A DNA stretch of 39,170 nt from Casp-actino8 sp046091365 (lineage in GTDB: Bacteria > Actinomycetota > Acidimicrobiia > Acidimicrobiales > Ilumatobacteraceae): contig JBJTBM010000058.1 in the NCBI GenBank assembly GCA_046091365.1, positions 1 through 39,170 on the forward strand, given 5' to 3'. The translations under genes were made by a program, and so were the position numbers. The notes beneath the pieces were generated by a model. The model was not told where the DNA came from. It was given only the letters and a program-made list of their open reading frames with translations, and did no database searches. This document shows, in pieces, positions 23,373 through 31,316 of the stretch. Position 1 is the first letter of the stretch. Each line of letters opens with the position of its first letter.

Positions 23373-24284
23373 TCAGGCCTCGGGGCGGCGACGTTGGGTT
23401 TCGGCCAACTCGTGGGGTCCCGACGCCGGGTACCCCTTGAAATTGCGCACCACCTCTGACCACGGTCCGAGGATCGCGATGAGTCGATCGAAGTCGTCGC
23501 CGAGAGCCCGCAGACAACCCTCCATCTGACGGTCGGTGTCGACCTCGACTTGCTCGCGCAGCGCTCGCCCGGCGTCGGTGAAGTTTCCGGACGCGATCAG
23601 TCCGCGTGACTCCAGGCGTTCGATCGCCGCGGCGAAGTCGTCCTCGGACCACGCACGGGTGCGACTGTACGACTTGAGCGGCAAACCCCAGTACAACTCG
23701 GTGAGCAGTCCGATCTCGGTGGCGTCGAGACCGGCCGAGATCCAAGCGGCGGTGTGCGAATCACCGCGGTACTCACGCAACATGTCTCCGAAGTGCCAGC
23801 AGGCACCGAGATCGGTGTCGGGAACCGTTTGGCTCGAACTTCCGGCGAACAGTGGACGACCCTCGGGACGCAAGACCGCGACCGCGCGCTCGAGCAGAGC
23901 GCGGGCGGAGTTCACGCCCCCGGGCTTGGCCCCGAGGATTCGGGCGAGTTGCCCGACGGCTCCGTCGCGTCGGGCGGCGCAGATGGTGACGGCGTCGGTG
24001 ATGGCCCAGCCGGCGGTCACGGACGGGATCACGGCGACCGGGTTGAACACGGCGAACGCGGCCGCGACGACCTCACCGGGGACCTGACCCATCAGCGAGC
24101 CGCGACTGGTGAAGTACGCGACGCCTTCGGGCAACGCGACGCCGTTCATATCGCCCGGGCTCGGCTGAAAGCCGAGCGCCACGTAATTGGCGTGACACTC
24201 CGGTGAGAAATAGACCTGACCGACGAACGGCTCGAGGGCGGCGCCGAGGGCGCGAGACTTGTCGGACACTTCGTTGCGTTCCAT
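23373..24284 (-). CDS. SCO6745 family protein (winged-helix-like)
   Basis: 303 residues. It resembles the actinobacterial SCO6745 family, which has no assigned reaction. Typical segments are ALEPFVGQVYFSPECHANYVALGF near the start, YFTSRGSLMGQVPGEVVAAAFAVFNP, and the LTELYWGLPLKSYSRTRAW stretch. The C-terminal third (WSEDDFAAAIERLESRGLIASGNFTDAGRALREQVE) looks like a winged-helix domain of the MarR kind, probably used for protein contacts. The ATG at 24284 has TACGGT 7 nt upstream. It is divergent from the GNAT gene with a 40-bp gap carrying both -10 boxes. Confidence 0.78.
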   Translation of the reverse strand: MERNEVSDKSRALGAALEPFVGQVYFSPECHANYVALGFQPSPGDMNGVALPEGVAYFTSRGSLMGQVPGEVVAAAFAVFNPVAVIPSVTAGWAITDAVTICAARRDGAVGQLARILGAKPGGVNSARALLERAVAVLRPEGRPLFAGSSSQTVPDTDLGACWHFGDMLREYRGDSHTAAWISAGLDATEIGLLTELYWGLPLKSYSRTRAWSEDDFAAAIERLESRGLIASGNFTDAGRALREQVEVDTDRQMEGCLRALGDDFDRLIAILGPWSEVVRNFKGYPASGPHELAETQRRRPEA

Positions 24285-24291
24285 ACGGACA

Positions 24292-24297
24292 ACCGTA
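24292..24297 (-). promoter_or_regulatory. Leaderless-type -10 box of the SCO6745 gene
   Basis: TACGGT on the minus strand, 7 nt before the ATG at 24284. Confidence 0.5.
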
Positions 24298-24311
24298 GAA
24301 GGTGAGCGCCG

Positions 24312-24317
24312 TAGACT
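24312..24317 (+). promoter_or_regulatory. Leaderless-type -10 box of the GNAT gene
   Basis: TAGACT, 7 nt before the GTG at 24325. This decides the start: the upstream in-frame codons lie in or before the promoter. Confidence 0.5.
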
Positions 24318-24324
24318 CGCGACC

Positions 24325-24756
24325 GTGGGTGTGACGATCGAGGTTTGCGATCAGGTCGACGACGACCTCGTCGCCGCGTTCGCTCTCTTGATCCCGCAAC
24401 TCTCGTCGTCGAATCCGGCTCCGGATCGGGCGGCCCTCGATGCGATCGTGCGCTCGGAAGCCTCCACATTGTTCGTCGCCCGACTCGACGGTCGCATCGT
24501 GGGATCGCTGACCTTGGCCATGTTCCGCATCCCGACCGGCGTAAGGGCCTGGATCGAGGACGTCGTCGTCGACGGTGGTGCTCGCGGACACGGAGTGGGC
24601 GAGGCGCTCAACCGCGCGGCTCTCGAACATGCTCGTTCGCACGGTGCGATCACGGTCGACCTCACGTCACGACCCTCGCGCGAGGCGGCGAACCTGTTGT
24701 ATCAGCGGATGGGTTTCGTTCTGCGCGAGTCGAATCTCTACCGCTTCACGCTCTGA
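24325..24756 (+). CDS. GNAT family N-acetyltransferase
   Basis: 143 residues, a single compact GNAT domain. Strand beta4 is AWIEDVVVDGGARGHGVGEAL, where ARGHGVG is the acetyl-CoA pyrophosphate-binding Q/RxxGxG/A motif. The closing segment is EAANLLYQRMGFVLRESNLYRF, the usual C-terminal signature (Y-x-x-x-G-F). The acceptor substrate cannot be inferred. The GTG at 24325 is chosen because TAGACT precedes it by 7 nt; translation from further upstream would add residues encoded by the promoter. Confidence 0.87.
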   Translation: MGVTIEVCDQVDDDLVAAFALLIPQLSSSNPAPDRAALDAIVRSEASTLFVARLDGRIVGSLTLAMFRIPTGVRAWIEDVVVDGGARGHGVGEALNRAALEHARSHGAITVDLTSRPSREAANLLYQRMGFVLRESNLYRFTL

Positions 24757-24824
24757 TCGCCGCCGCGGTCGACGAGAGACTTCGCAGGGTCGGTCGACGA
24801 GTCGGCACGAGAGAGCGCTCGGGT

Positions 24825-24830
24825 TATCGT
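24825..24830 (+). promoter_or_regulatory. Leaderless-type -10 box of the DUF4188 gene
   Basis: TATCGT, 6 nt before the ATG at 24837. Confidence 0.5.
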
Positions 24831-24836
24831 TCGACC

Positions 24837-25346
24837 ATGGTCAAAGTGAACAAGGGTCGACATTCGGCCGACGTTGGCGCCGACGGCAAGGTGTTGTTCC
24901 TCATCGGAATGCGTCTCAACCAGCTCTGGAAGGTTTGGAAGTGGGCCCCGGTCTTCGCGGCCATGCCGAGGATGTTGATCGAACTGCAGAAGAATCCGTC
25001 ACTCGGAATGGTCGGCAAGCCACGGACGTTCGTGTCGGGGCGAACCGTGTTGGTGTGGCAGTACTGGGAGTCGTTCGACAAACTCGCCGTGTACTCGCGT
25101 TCGACCGAGAACGCGCACCTTCCGGCGTGGCGGGCCTTCAACCGCAAGGTCCGCGACAACGGTTCGGTAGGCATCTTCCACGAGACGGTGCTCCTCTCGG
25201 ACGCCACGGTGGAGACCGTGTACGGCAACATGCCCGCGTTCGGCTTGGCCGCGGTCACTGGTGTCGTCGCCGCGTCGCGCCGGGGGCAGACGGCGCGCAC
25301 CCGCATGACCGGCGCGGCCGAGGAACCAGCGGTCGACCCCTATTGA
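24837..25346 (+). CDS. DUF4188 family protein (monooxygenase/ABM-like)
   Basis: 169 residues. The family has a dimeric alpha-beta barrel-like core. FLIGMRLNQLWKVWKWAPVFAAMPRMLIEL and LVWQYWESFDKLAVYSRS are typical, as are HLPAWRAFNRKVRDNGSVGIFHETV and VYGNMPAFGLAAVTG. Members are sometimes annotated as monooxygenases or phenylacetaldoxime-dehydratase-like; the actual activity is unknown. The ATG at 24837 has TATCGT 6 nt upstream. It precedes the Baeyer-Villiger-type monooxygenase on the same strand by 121 bp, and both may act in the same oxidative pathway (inference). Confidence 0.8.
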   Translation: MVKVNKGRHSADVGADGKVLFLIGMRLNQLWKVWKWAPVFAAMPRMLIELQKNPSLGMVGKPRTFVSGRTVLVWQYWESFDKLAVYSRSTENAHLPAWRAFNRKVRDNGSVGIFHETVLLSDATVETVYGNMPAFGLAAVTGVVAASRRGQTARTRMTGAAEEPAVDPY

Positions 25347-25398
25347 CCCGACTCGCGGGCGTGGCGGTGGAACCGGACATCCGGGAGCGGACACGGAA

Positions 25399-25428
25399 TT
25401 GGCGGAGGTGTCAGGTCCTTGCGAGAAT
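25399..25428 (+). promoter_or_regulatory. Candidate promoter of the monooxygenase gene
   Basis: TTGGCG (25399-25404), 18 bp, GAGAAT (25423-25428), about 40 nt before the ATG at 25468. Here the mRNA would have a leader with a Shine-Dalgarno, in contrast to its neighbours. Confidence 0.35.
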
Positions 25429-25467
25429 GACGAGGGTGTCGGGACATCAGCGATCGGGAGCAGCATC

Positions 25468-27252
25468 ATGAACACAGCCGGATCGAATCATCTGTCGCCC
25501 GAGGAGTTGCGCGAGAAGTACCGCGTCGAGCGCGAGAAGCGCCTGCGGTCCGACGGCACGGCACAGTTCAAGACCATTGCCGGCGAATGGGCCGATTTCG
25601 GTCGCGACCCCTTCGTCGATCCCGACTACACGCGCGAGGCGGTGAAAGAAGAGACCGAGGTGGTGATCGTTGGAGCCGGTTTCGGAGGGATGCTCGCCGC
25701 CCATCACCTGCTGAAGGCCGGTGTCACGAACTTCCGGATGATCGACCTCGCCGGTGACTTCGGCGGCACGTGGTACTGGAACCGTTACCCGAACTGCGCC
25801 TGCGACGTGGAGTCGTACGTGTACCTGCCGCTCCTCGAGGAGACCGGCTACATACCGACCGAGAAATACGCGAAGGCCTACGAGATTTTCGCCTATTGCC
25901 AACTGCTGGGTCGCACGCTCGATCTCTACCGTCGGGCGCTGTTCCAGACCGAGGTCGAGGACATGCGTTGGGACGACACGTCCGAGCGCTGGCACACCAC
26001 CACCAGTCGTGGTGACGACCTGTCGTCGAAGTTCGTGATCATCGCCGGCGGTGTTCTGCACCGACCGAAGTTGCCCGACGTCGACGGAATCCGCGACTTC
26101 AAGGGACACATGTTCCACACCAGTCGGTGGGACTACGCCTACACGGGAGGCAGCCCCACCGAGAAGATGGTGAACCTGGCCGACAAGCGCGTCGGAATCA
26201 TCGGCACCGGTGCCACCGCGGTGCAGGCCGTCCCCAAGTTGGCCGAGGCGGCCAAGGAGCTGTACGTCTTCCAGCGCACTCCCGCTCTGGTGGGGAAGCG
26301 CAACAACAAGCCCACCGATCGGGCGTGGTTCGAGTCGTTGACGCCGGGCTGGCAGGCCGAGCGCATCGTCAACTTCACCGAGGCCATCACGGGTTCACAA
26401 CCCGCGGTCGACCTGGTCGACGACGAGTGGACCAAATTGTTCTGGACCGACACTCGTAAGTTGCCCGAGAGCGAGGAGGAAGCCGCCGCGCTCGAGGAAC
26501 TCGACTTCGCCAACGTCCAGAAGATTCGCGATCACATCGTGAACATCGTGACCGACCCTGAGACGGCCAGGAAGCTGATGCCGTGGTACAGCCAGGCCTG
26601 CAAGCGTCCGTGCTTCCACGACGAGTACCTGCCGGCTTTCAACCGACCCAACGTGCACCTCGTCGACACCGACGGCAAGGGCATCCACGAGGTGGGCGAG
26701 AACGGTCCGATTTTCGAAGGCGTCGAGTATCCCGTCGACCTGTTGATCTACGCGTCGGGCTTCGAAGTCACGAGTGATTACCACCACCGTCTGGGTTTCG
26801 ATCCGATGGGTCGAGGTGGGGTTCCGTTGTCGCAGGCCTGGGGCGACGGGCCGTCGACGCTGCAGGGTGTTCTCACCCGCGGGTTCCCCAACATGCTGAT
26901 GATCAGCACGATTCAAGGTGCTCAGGCGACGAATTTCCTGCATTCCATCAGCACCGTCGCCGAACACGTGGCGTGGTTGGTGGGCAAGGCCAAGGCCGAG
27001 GGCATCACGACGATGGAGCCGATCGAGGCGGCCCAGGAGGAATGGTTCAACCTGCTGGTGAGTCAGGTGTTCGGTATTGCCCGCTACAACGCGGTGTGTA
27101 CACCGGGTTACCTGAATCGAGAGGGCGAAGTGGGCGACATGACCACCGCGCGATCGATGGCGTGGATGACGAGCGTGATGGGATTCATCGACCACGTGGC
27201 GGCTTGGCGGGCCCGTGGCGACCTGGTCGGCCTCGAGGTTCACACCTCCTGA
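25468..27252 (+). CDS. Flavin-containing monooxygenase (Baeyer-Villiger type)
   Basis: 594 residues. The FAD-binding motif VVIVGAGFGGMLAAHHLLKAG lies near residue 67. The Baeyer-Villiger fingerprint F-x-G-x3-H-x3-W appears as FKGHMFHTSRW, and the NADPH Rossmann motif is VGIIGTGATAVQ. The conserved GGTWYWNRYPNCACDVES block is also present. Such enzymes insert oxygen next to a ketone using NADPH and O2, commonly in degradation of cyclic ketones, steroids or terpenes; the substrate is unknown. An N-terminal extension of about 60 residues is typical for the larger subclass. The ATG at 25468 has GGGAG at good spacing. Confidence 0.92.
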   Translation: MNTAGSNHLSPEELREKYRVEREKRLRSDGTAQFKTIAGEWADFGRDPFVDPDYTREAVKEETEVVIVGAGFGGMLAAHHLLKAGVTNFRMIDLAGDFGGTWYWNRYPNCACDVESYVYLPLLEETGYIPTEKYAKAYEIFAYCQLLGRTLDLYRRALFQTEVEDMRWDDTSERWHTTTSRGDDLSSKFVIIAGGVLHRPKLPDVDGIRDFKGHMFHTSRWDYAYTGGSPTEKMVNLADKRVGIIGTGATAVQAVPKLAEAAKELYVFQRTPALVGKRNNKPTDRAWFESLTPGWQAERIVNFTEAITGSQPAVDLVDDEWTKLFWTDTRKLPESEEEAAALEELDFANVQKIRDHIVNIVTDPETARKLMPWYSQACKRPCFHDEYLPAFNRPNVHLVDTDGKGIHEVGENGPIFEGVEYPVDLLIYASGFEVTSDYHHRLGFDPMGRGGVPLSQAWGDGPSTLQGVLTRGFPNMLMISTIQGAQATNFLHSISTVAEHVAWLVGKAKAEGITTMEPIEAAQEEWFNLLVSQVFGIARYNAVCTPGYLNREGEVGDMTTARSMAWMTSVMGFIDHVAAWRARGDLVGLEVHTS

Positions 27253-27261
27253 GTGACCCCC

Positions 27262-27768
27262 TCACAGCCCGTCGAGAAACCGACGGGCGGCGAGGGCCAT
27301 TTCGTGGCGCCACGCGGTGACGACGTCGCGTGAACCGCGGTTCGCCCGCGCGAACTCCTCGACGATCGCGCGCTGGTCCTCGACGAGTGACGCGGTGTCG
27401 ATTCCGTTCGCTTCGGCGACCACGAGTTTGAGCAGGAGCTCGCTACGAAGATCGCGCAGGTGGGTGACCGGCGTGCGACACCACGCGCGCAGAGCGGCGC
27501 GCCCGGTGCGGGTGACGGCGACGATCGTGCGATTGCCACCGGCAGTGCCCGGCTCCTCGCCGACGACGTGAACATAGCCCCGGTCGATCAGTTGCTCGAT
27601 CGCGCGATACGTGAGTGGGCGCGTTAACGACCAGACCCGACCGATGTCGCCGGTGACCCGCAACTCTTGGGCCACGGCGAACCCGTGGTTCGGACCGCGG
27701 GCGAGGACTCCGAGACACGCCCATTCGCCCAACAACATCTGTTTGTCGTCGCGACCTGGCCGACTCAT
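27262..27768 (-). CDS. PadR family transcriptional regulator
   Basis: 168 residues. The winged-helix DNA-binding domain is near the start (LGEWACLGVLARGPNHGFAVAQEL…WSLTRPLTYRAIEQLIDRGYV), with the wing at GNRTIVAVTRTGRAAL. A helical dimerisation region ending MALAARRFLDGL completes the protein. The ATG at 27768 overlaps the modC stop as ATGA, so it is translated as the last gene of modABC; an in-frame ATG at 27777 is an alternative. As part of the operon it is the natural candidate to bind the inverted repeat at 30008-30026, though typical PadR sites (ATGT-N8-ACAT) differ. The effector is unknown; molybdate sensing is only a hypothesis. Confidence 0.85.
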   Translation of the reverse strand: MSRPGRDDKQMLLGEWACLGVLARGPNHGFAVAQELRVTGDIGRVWSLTRPLTYRAIEQLIDRGYVHVVGEEPGTAGGNRTIVAVTRTGRAALRAWCRTPVTHLRDLRSELLLKLVVAEANGIDTASLVEDQRAIVEEFARANRGSRDVVTAWRHEMALAARRFLDGL

Positions 27769-28448
27769 CGGTGCCATCCGTCATCGCCGACCGGACCATC
27801 CCACGTCACCCGACCCGCAGTGAGCACGATCACCCGACCTGCGAGCGCCACCACGTCGGCCGGATCGTGCGAGACGACAAGGGTGGTGCCGTGGAAGGCC
27901 GCGATCCGTTCGACGAGTGAAGCGCGTAGGTCGGCCCGGGCGTTGGCGTCGATCGCCGACAGCGGTTCGTCCAGCAAGAGCAGACGGGGGGACACGGCGA
28001 GAGCCCGCAACAACGCCACCCGCTGATGTTGACCACCGCTCAATTCGCTCGGACGTCGGTCGGCGAAACCGTGCAGGCCGACTGATTCGAGCAAGGTCCG
28101 GGCACGGGTGCGTGCCTCGCTCCGGCCGACCCCGCGGGCGCGCGGGCCGAACGCGACGTTCTCGAGGGCCGAGAGGTGCTCGAACAGCAGGTGGTCCTGG
28201 AAGACGAGTCCGACGTCGCGGCACTCCGGGGGAACGAAATCGTCGGATGATGCGTCGTCGAGAACCAGATCGTCGAGGACGATGCGACCGGAGTCGACGG
28301 CGATCAACCCGGCCAGACATTTCAACAGCGTGGTCTTTCCCGCTCCGTTGTCGCCGACGATGGCGACGGTCTCGCCCGACTCGACGATCTCGTCGACCGT
28401 GAGGGAGAACGGGCCGCGATGAACCGTGAAGTCGAGACGCAGGCTCAT
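27765..28448 (-). CDS. modC: Molybdate ABC transporter ATP-binding protein
   Basis: 227 residues. ATPase of the molybdate importer. Walker A GDNGAGKTT, Q-loop VFQDHLLFEHL, signature LSGGQHQR, Walker B LLLLDEPLSA and H-loop SHDPADV are all present. The protein is short: the C-terminal molybdate-binding TOBE (Mop) domain found in many ModC proteins is missing, so regulation by that domain does not apply. The ATG at 28448 overlaps the modB stop (ATGA), and the modC stop overlaps the padR start. The role follows from the family and the operon order modA-modB-modC. Confidence 0.9.
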   Translation of the reverse strand: MSLRLDFTVHRGPFSLTVDEIVESGETVAIVGDNGAGKTTLLKCLAGLIAVDSGRIVLDDLVLDDASSDDFVPPECRDVGLVFQDHLLFEHLSALENVAFGPRARGVGRSEARTRARTLLESVGLHGFADRRPSELSGGQHQRVALLRALAVSPRLLLLDEPLSAIDANARADLRASLVERIAAFHGTTLVVSHDPADVVALAGRVIVLTAGRVTWDGPVGDDGWHR

Positions 28449-29245
28449 CGGGGCCGCCCGTTGCCGAGCCAGCGGTCGCGCAGGGTGACCAGAACCACGA
28501 ACGACACACCGATCATCATCACGCTCAAGACCATGGCTCGGCCGGGGTCGGACTCGAGGGAGACATAGGTGGCAATCGACAGGGTCCGGGTGGTGCCCGG
28601 GTAATTGCCGGCGAAGGTGATGGTTGCGCCGAACTCGCCGAATGCGCGGGCCCACGCCAGCACGGTTCCGGCGATCAGTCCACCGGAGATCGACGGAATG
28701 GTGACCCGCCGGAAAGCGTGCCACGGTGACGCACCGAGCGAACGAGCGGCTTCGGCGAAGCGGGGGTCGACCTGGCGCAACGCGCCCTCCACGGTGAGCA
28801 CGAGGAAGGGCATGGCCACGAAAACCTGAGCGACGACCACTCCCCACGCGCTGAACGTGAACTGGAAGCCGAACCAGTCGTCGAGCCAGTGTCCGAAGAG
28901 ACCGGATCGACCGAGCGAGAAGAGCAACGAGATGCCACCCACGACAGGTGGCAACACCATCGAGATGAGGCAGAGGGCGCGCACGACGTCACGACCACGG
29001 AAGCGCGTGGTGGCCAACACCCACGCCAGAGGTATCCCGAAAAGCACGCTCAGGAACGCGGCGACGACCGATGTCCGCAGCGAGAGCCACAGCGCTTCGT
29101 AACTCGACGCGTCCCCGAAGACGTCGAACAGCCTCGACCATGGAGTGCGCCAGAGCAGACCGACGAAGGGCAACGAGAAAAAGACCACGGCGACCGAGGC
29201 CAGGGCGCGCGCCACGCGTGGCGGTCGGTCGTGATGCCGGTTCAC
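28445..29245 (-). CDS. modB: Molybdate ABC transporter permease
   Basis: 266 residues with about six membrane segments (for example ARALASVAVVFFSLPFVGLLW and VVRALCLISMVLPPVVGG). The EAA loop that contacts the ATPase is EAARSLGASPWHAFRRVTIPS, and the downstream FGEFGATITFAGN segment is characteristic of ModB/CysT-type permeases. It starts with GTG at 29245, overlapping the modA stop (GTGA), and its own stop overlaps the modC ATG, so translation is coupled through the operon. Confidence 0.92.
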   Translation of the reverse strand: MNRHHDRPPRVARALASVAVVFFSLPFVGLLWRTPWSRLFDVFGDASSYEALWLSLRTSVVAAFLSVLFGIPLAWVLATTRFRGRDVVRALCLISMVLPPVVGGISLLFSLGRSGLFGHWLDDWFGFQFTFSAWGVVVAQVFVAMPFLVLTVEGALRQVDPRFAEAARSLGASPWHAFRRVTIPSISGGLIAGTVLAWARAFGEFGATITFAGNYPGTTRTLSIATYVSLESDPGRAMVLSVMMIGVSFVVLVTLRDRWLGNGRPR

Positions 29246-29979
29246 GGTGCCGTGAATCCGTACGAGACGAGAATCGCCCGACCGTCGGTCGACAAGGCGA
29301 AGTCGACGAACCGACGAGCGATCGTGGAGCGATCTGAGTCGGCGGCGGCCGCGATCGGGTAACTCGCGATCAGGTTCTGCTCGACGGGGATCGTGACGCT
29401 GTCGACGTCGGCGCCGAACAGATCGGAGACGTAGACGACGCCGGCGTCGGCCGCTCCGGTGGACACCTTGGTGACGATTCCCGCGACGTTGGCCTCGAAC
29501 GTGATGAAGTGGGCCGTCACCCCGGCCGCTTCCAGCAAGCGGTCGGTGTACTTGCGGATCGGTACGTCGTCGGCGGCGGTGGCCACCAGCACGTCATCGC
29601 GGGCCAGGTCGCCGAGACCCCGCACGTCGCGGGGATTTCCCGGTGGCACGATGATCACGAGCGAGTTGGTGGCCAAGGTGCGGGGTGCGTCGAAATCGAC
29701 CACGTCGGCAGCCCGCGAAAACTGTGCTTGGTCGGCCGAGGCGAACACGTCGATCTCGGCGCCGTCGACGATCTGGGCCGCCAGCGCGGAGGACGAGGCA
29801 CCGATGACCACCACGTCGACCCCGGGGTTCGCATCCTCGAACGTCGATTCGATCTCGGCGAAGGCACCCGTCAACGACGATGCCGCCATCACCCTCAGCG
29901 TTGTGGAGTCGTCGCCGCAACCGCCCACGACGAACGACCCCAAGATCGCAACAGCGGTAGCCACCCCGATCGCTTTCAC
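29242..29979 (-). CDS. modA: Molybdate-binding lipoprotein
   Basis: 245 residues. A lipoprotein signal ends in VVGGC, then the ModA fold: LRVMAASSLTGAFAEIE, the ASSSALAAQIVDGAEIDVFASAD segment, and AADAGVVYVSDL near the end. The conserved Ser pairs that hold the oxyanion are in AASSL and ASSSA. It captures molybdate or tungstate outside the membrane for ModBC. The start is GTG at 29979, preceded by TAGCCT with a 6-nt spacer and a good -35, so the mRNA is probably leaderless. First gene of modABC-padR. Confidence 0.92.
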   Translation of the reverse strand: MKAIGVATAVAILGSFVVGGCGDDSTTLRVMAASSLTGAFAEIESTFEDANPGVDVVVIGASSSALAAQIVDGAEIDVFASADQAQFSRAADVVDFDAPRTLATNSLVIIVPPGNPRDVRGLGDLARDDVLVATAADDVPIRKYTDRLLEAAGVTAHFITFEANVAGIVTKVSTGAADAGVVYVSDLFGADVDSVTIPVEQNLIASYPIAAAADSDRSTIARRFVDFALSTDGRAILVSYGFTAP

Positions 29980-29985
29980 GCCCTC

Positions 29986-30015
29986 AGGCTACGAGCGAGA
30001 TCCCCGAATAGTCAA
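29986..30015 (-). promoter_or_regulatory. modABC promoter
   Basis: On the minus strand TTGACT (30015-30010), an 18-bp spacer, then TAGCCT (29991-29986), 6 nt before the modA GTG. This is the best -35/-10 pair in the window. Confidence 0.65.
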
Positions 30016-30026
30016 CAAGTGACTAT
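30008..30026. promoter_or_regulatory. Inverted repeat over the modABC -35 (putative operator)
   Basis: ATAGTCA-ACAAG-TGACTAT: perfect 7-bp arms with a 5-bp spacer. It covers the modABC -35 box (30010-30015), where a bound dimeric repressor would block transcription. It lies 57 bp from the upstream gene end and is not a terminator (AT-rich, no U-tract). Confidence 0.65.
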
Positions 30027-30036
30027 CAGCCCCTCC

Positions 30037-30600
30037 TCAGTGCCCGCCGAACGTGGTGCGAATGAGTGGCTCGAAGTATTCGAGGGGCTCGCTGCGATAG
30101 TCGGGATCGAAGGCCACCTGGTCGTACTTGGCGCAGAATGCCTCCGTGTACTCCCAGTGCGGATTGCCCCGATAGGCCTCACGAGCGTTCTGGTCGAGTC
30201 CGATGTGATGCCAGAAGTAGTAGCCCTGGAAGATTCCGTGGTGTTCGACCATCCAATGGTTGGCCTCACTGACGAAGGGCTTGACGATCGCGCCGGCGAT
30301 GGCAGGGTGGTTGTACGGCGACAAGGTGTCCCCAATGTCGTGGATCAATGCACACGCGACGTACTCGTCGCTCTCACCACCGCGCATGGCCCGGGTGGCG
30401 GTCTGAAGGCAGTGCTCGAGTCGTGAGATCGGGAAGCCACCGTCGTCCGACGACAGGTGACGTAGTTGTTCCATGATGCGATCGGGCACCATCGACTGGG
30501 TGACCTTCAGACACTCCATGATCGACGCCCATTCCTCGCGGGTGGAGTCCTCGAACTTGGTGAAGGTGGCCTTGGTTCGTTCATTCGCTGTCATGTCCAT
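30037..30600 (-). CDS. HD-domain protein, PhnZ/MIOX-like (putative diiron oxygenase)
   Basis: 187 residues. The HD metal-binding pattern lines up with PhnZ, a mixed-valent diiron oxygenase. LEHCLQTA gives H63, ALIHDIGD gives H87 and D88, NHPAIAG gives H98, VEHHGIF gives H120/121, and KYDQVAFD gives D160 or D165. These six ligands would hold two iron ions, and such enzymes cleave C-C or C-P bonds with O2. A plain HD phosphohydrolase remains possible. The substrate is unknown, and no phosphonate genes are adjacent. ATG 30600 has AGGAG 6 nt upstream. The 26-bp gap from the MDMPI-family gene suggests cotranscription. Confidence 0.75.
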   Translation of the reverse strand: MDMTANERTKATFTKFEDSTREEWASIMECLKVTQSMVPDRIMEQLRHLSSDDGGFPISRLEHCLQTATRAMRGGESDEYVACALIHDIGDTLSPYNHPAIAGAIVKPFVSEANHWMVEHHGIFQGYYFWHHIGLDQNAREAYRGNPHWEYTEAFCAKYDQVAFDPDYRSEPLEYFEPLIRTTFGGH

Positions 30601-30626
30601 GGGGTTCTCCTGTCATCCGGTGGTGT

Positions 30627-31274
30627 TCATGAAATCGGTTCGACGGCGATGATCGGTGGCTTGAGTGGAGTGCCGGCCAACATCGACGCGATGGGCTCGC
30701 CGGGCAAACCGAGCTCGTCCATCTGTCTGATCGTGCGTCGGCCGGTGAGCGAGCGCAACAACTGGAAGCGCGGGACACTCGATTGGGCCAGTCGGTGTCC
30801 GAGACCTGGTTGTCTGGCCTCCGCCGTGTCGAGCAACCAGCCAAGCGCCACACCGACCGCATCTGATTCGCGCCCGTCGGTCGAGCCGATCGCGTGACGC
30901 AGGTCGTGCTCGTGGGTGACGGCGTCCATGACGAGTTGGGAGTTGACCGGAGTCGGGATGTGGGGCAGGAGGACGTCGAATTCGACCGCGATCGAATTCC
31001 AGATTTCGGCGAGGCGCGCCGGCGGCTCGTCGACGTGGCGGTCGACCTGCGCCTGGGTCCAGGCGTCGGTGGTCACGCCATCCATGCGGCCCGCCAGAAT
31101 GTCCTCGTTTATCCCGACCATGTGCGCAAGTACGTCGGAGACGGACCAGTCGGGGCACGAGGGCACGGTGCGACGTGAGTCGACCTCGGGGATGGATCGA
31201 GCGAGTTCGATCACCCGTTGCCGTAGGGATCGATATGCCTCCACCACCTCGGAATCCGGATGCAGAAAGGTCAT
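30627..31274 (-). CDS. Mycothiol-dependent maleylpyruvate isomerase (MDMPI) family protein
   Basis: 215 residues, DinB-like four-helix fold. CPDWSVSDVLAHMVG carries the first metal-ligand His, and DAVTHEHDLRHAIG the second cluster (H-E-H-D). This arrangement is the MDMPI_N zinc site, which uses mycothiol, the thiol of actinobacteria. Substrates in this large family are mostly unknown. The C-terminal segment (QMDELGLPGEPIASMLAG…) is short compared with full maleylpyruvate isomerases. It is transcribed with the PhnZ-like gene downstream. A weak CAAACT lies upstream of the ATG at 31274. Confidence 0.83.
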   Translation of the reverse strand: MTFLHPDSEVVEAYRSLRQRVIELARSIPEVDSRRTVPSCPDWSVSDVLAHMVGINEDILAGRMDGVTTDAWTQAQVDRHVDEPPARLAEIWNSIAVEFDVLLPHIPTPVNSQLVMDAVTHEHDLRHAIGSTDGRESDAVGVALGWLLDTAEARQPGLGHRLAQSSVPRFQLLRSLTGRRTIRQMDELGLPGEPIASMLAGTPLKPPIIAVEPIS

Positions 31275-31316
31275 GAGTCAGTTTGGCACGTGTGCGCGGG
31301 ATGGTGGGAAGTGATC

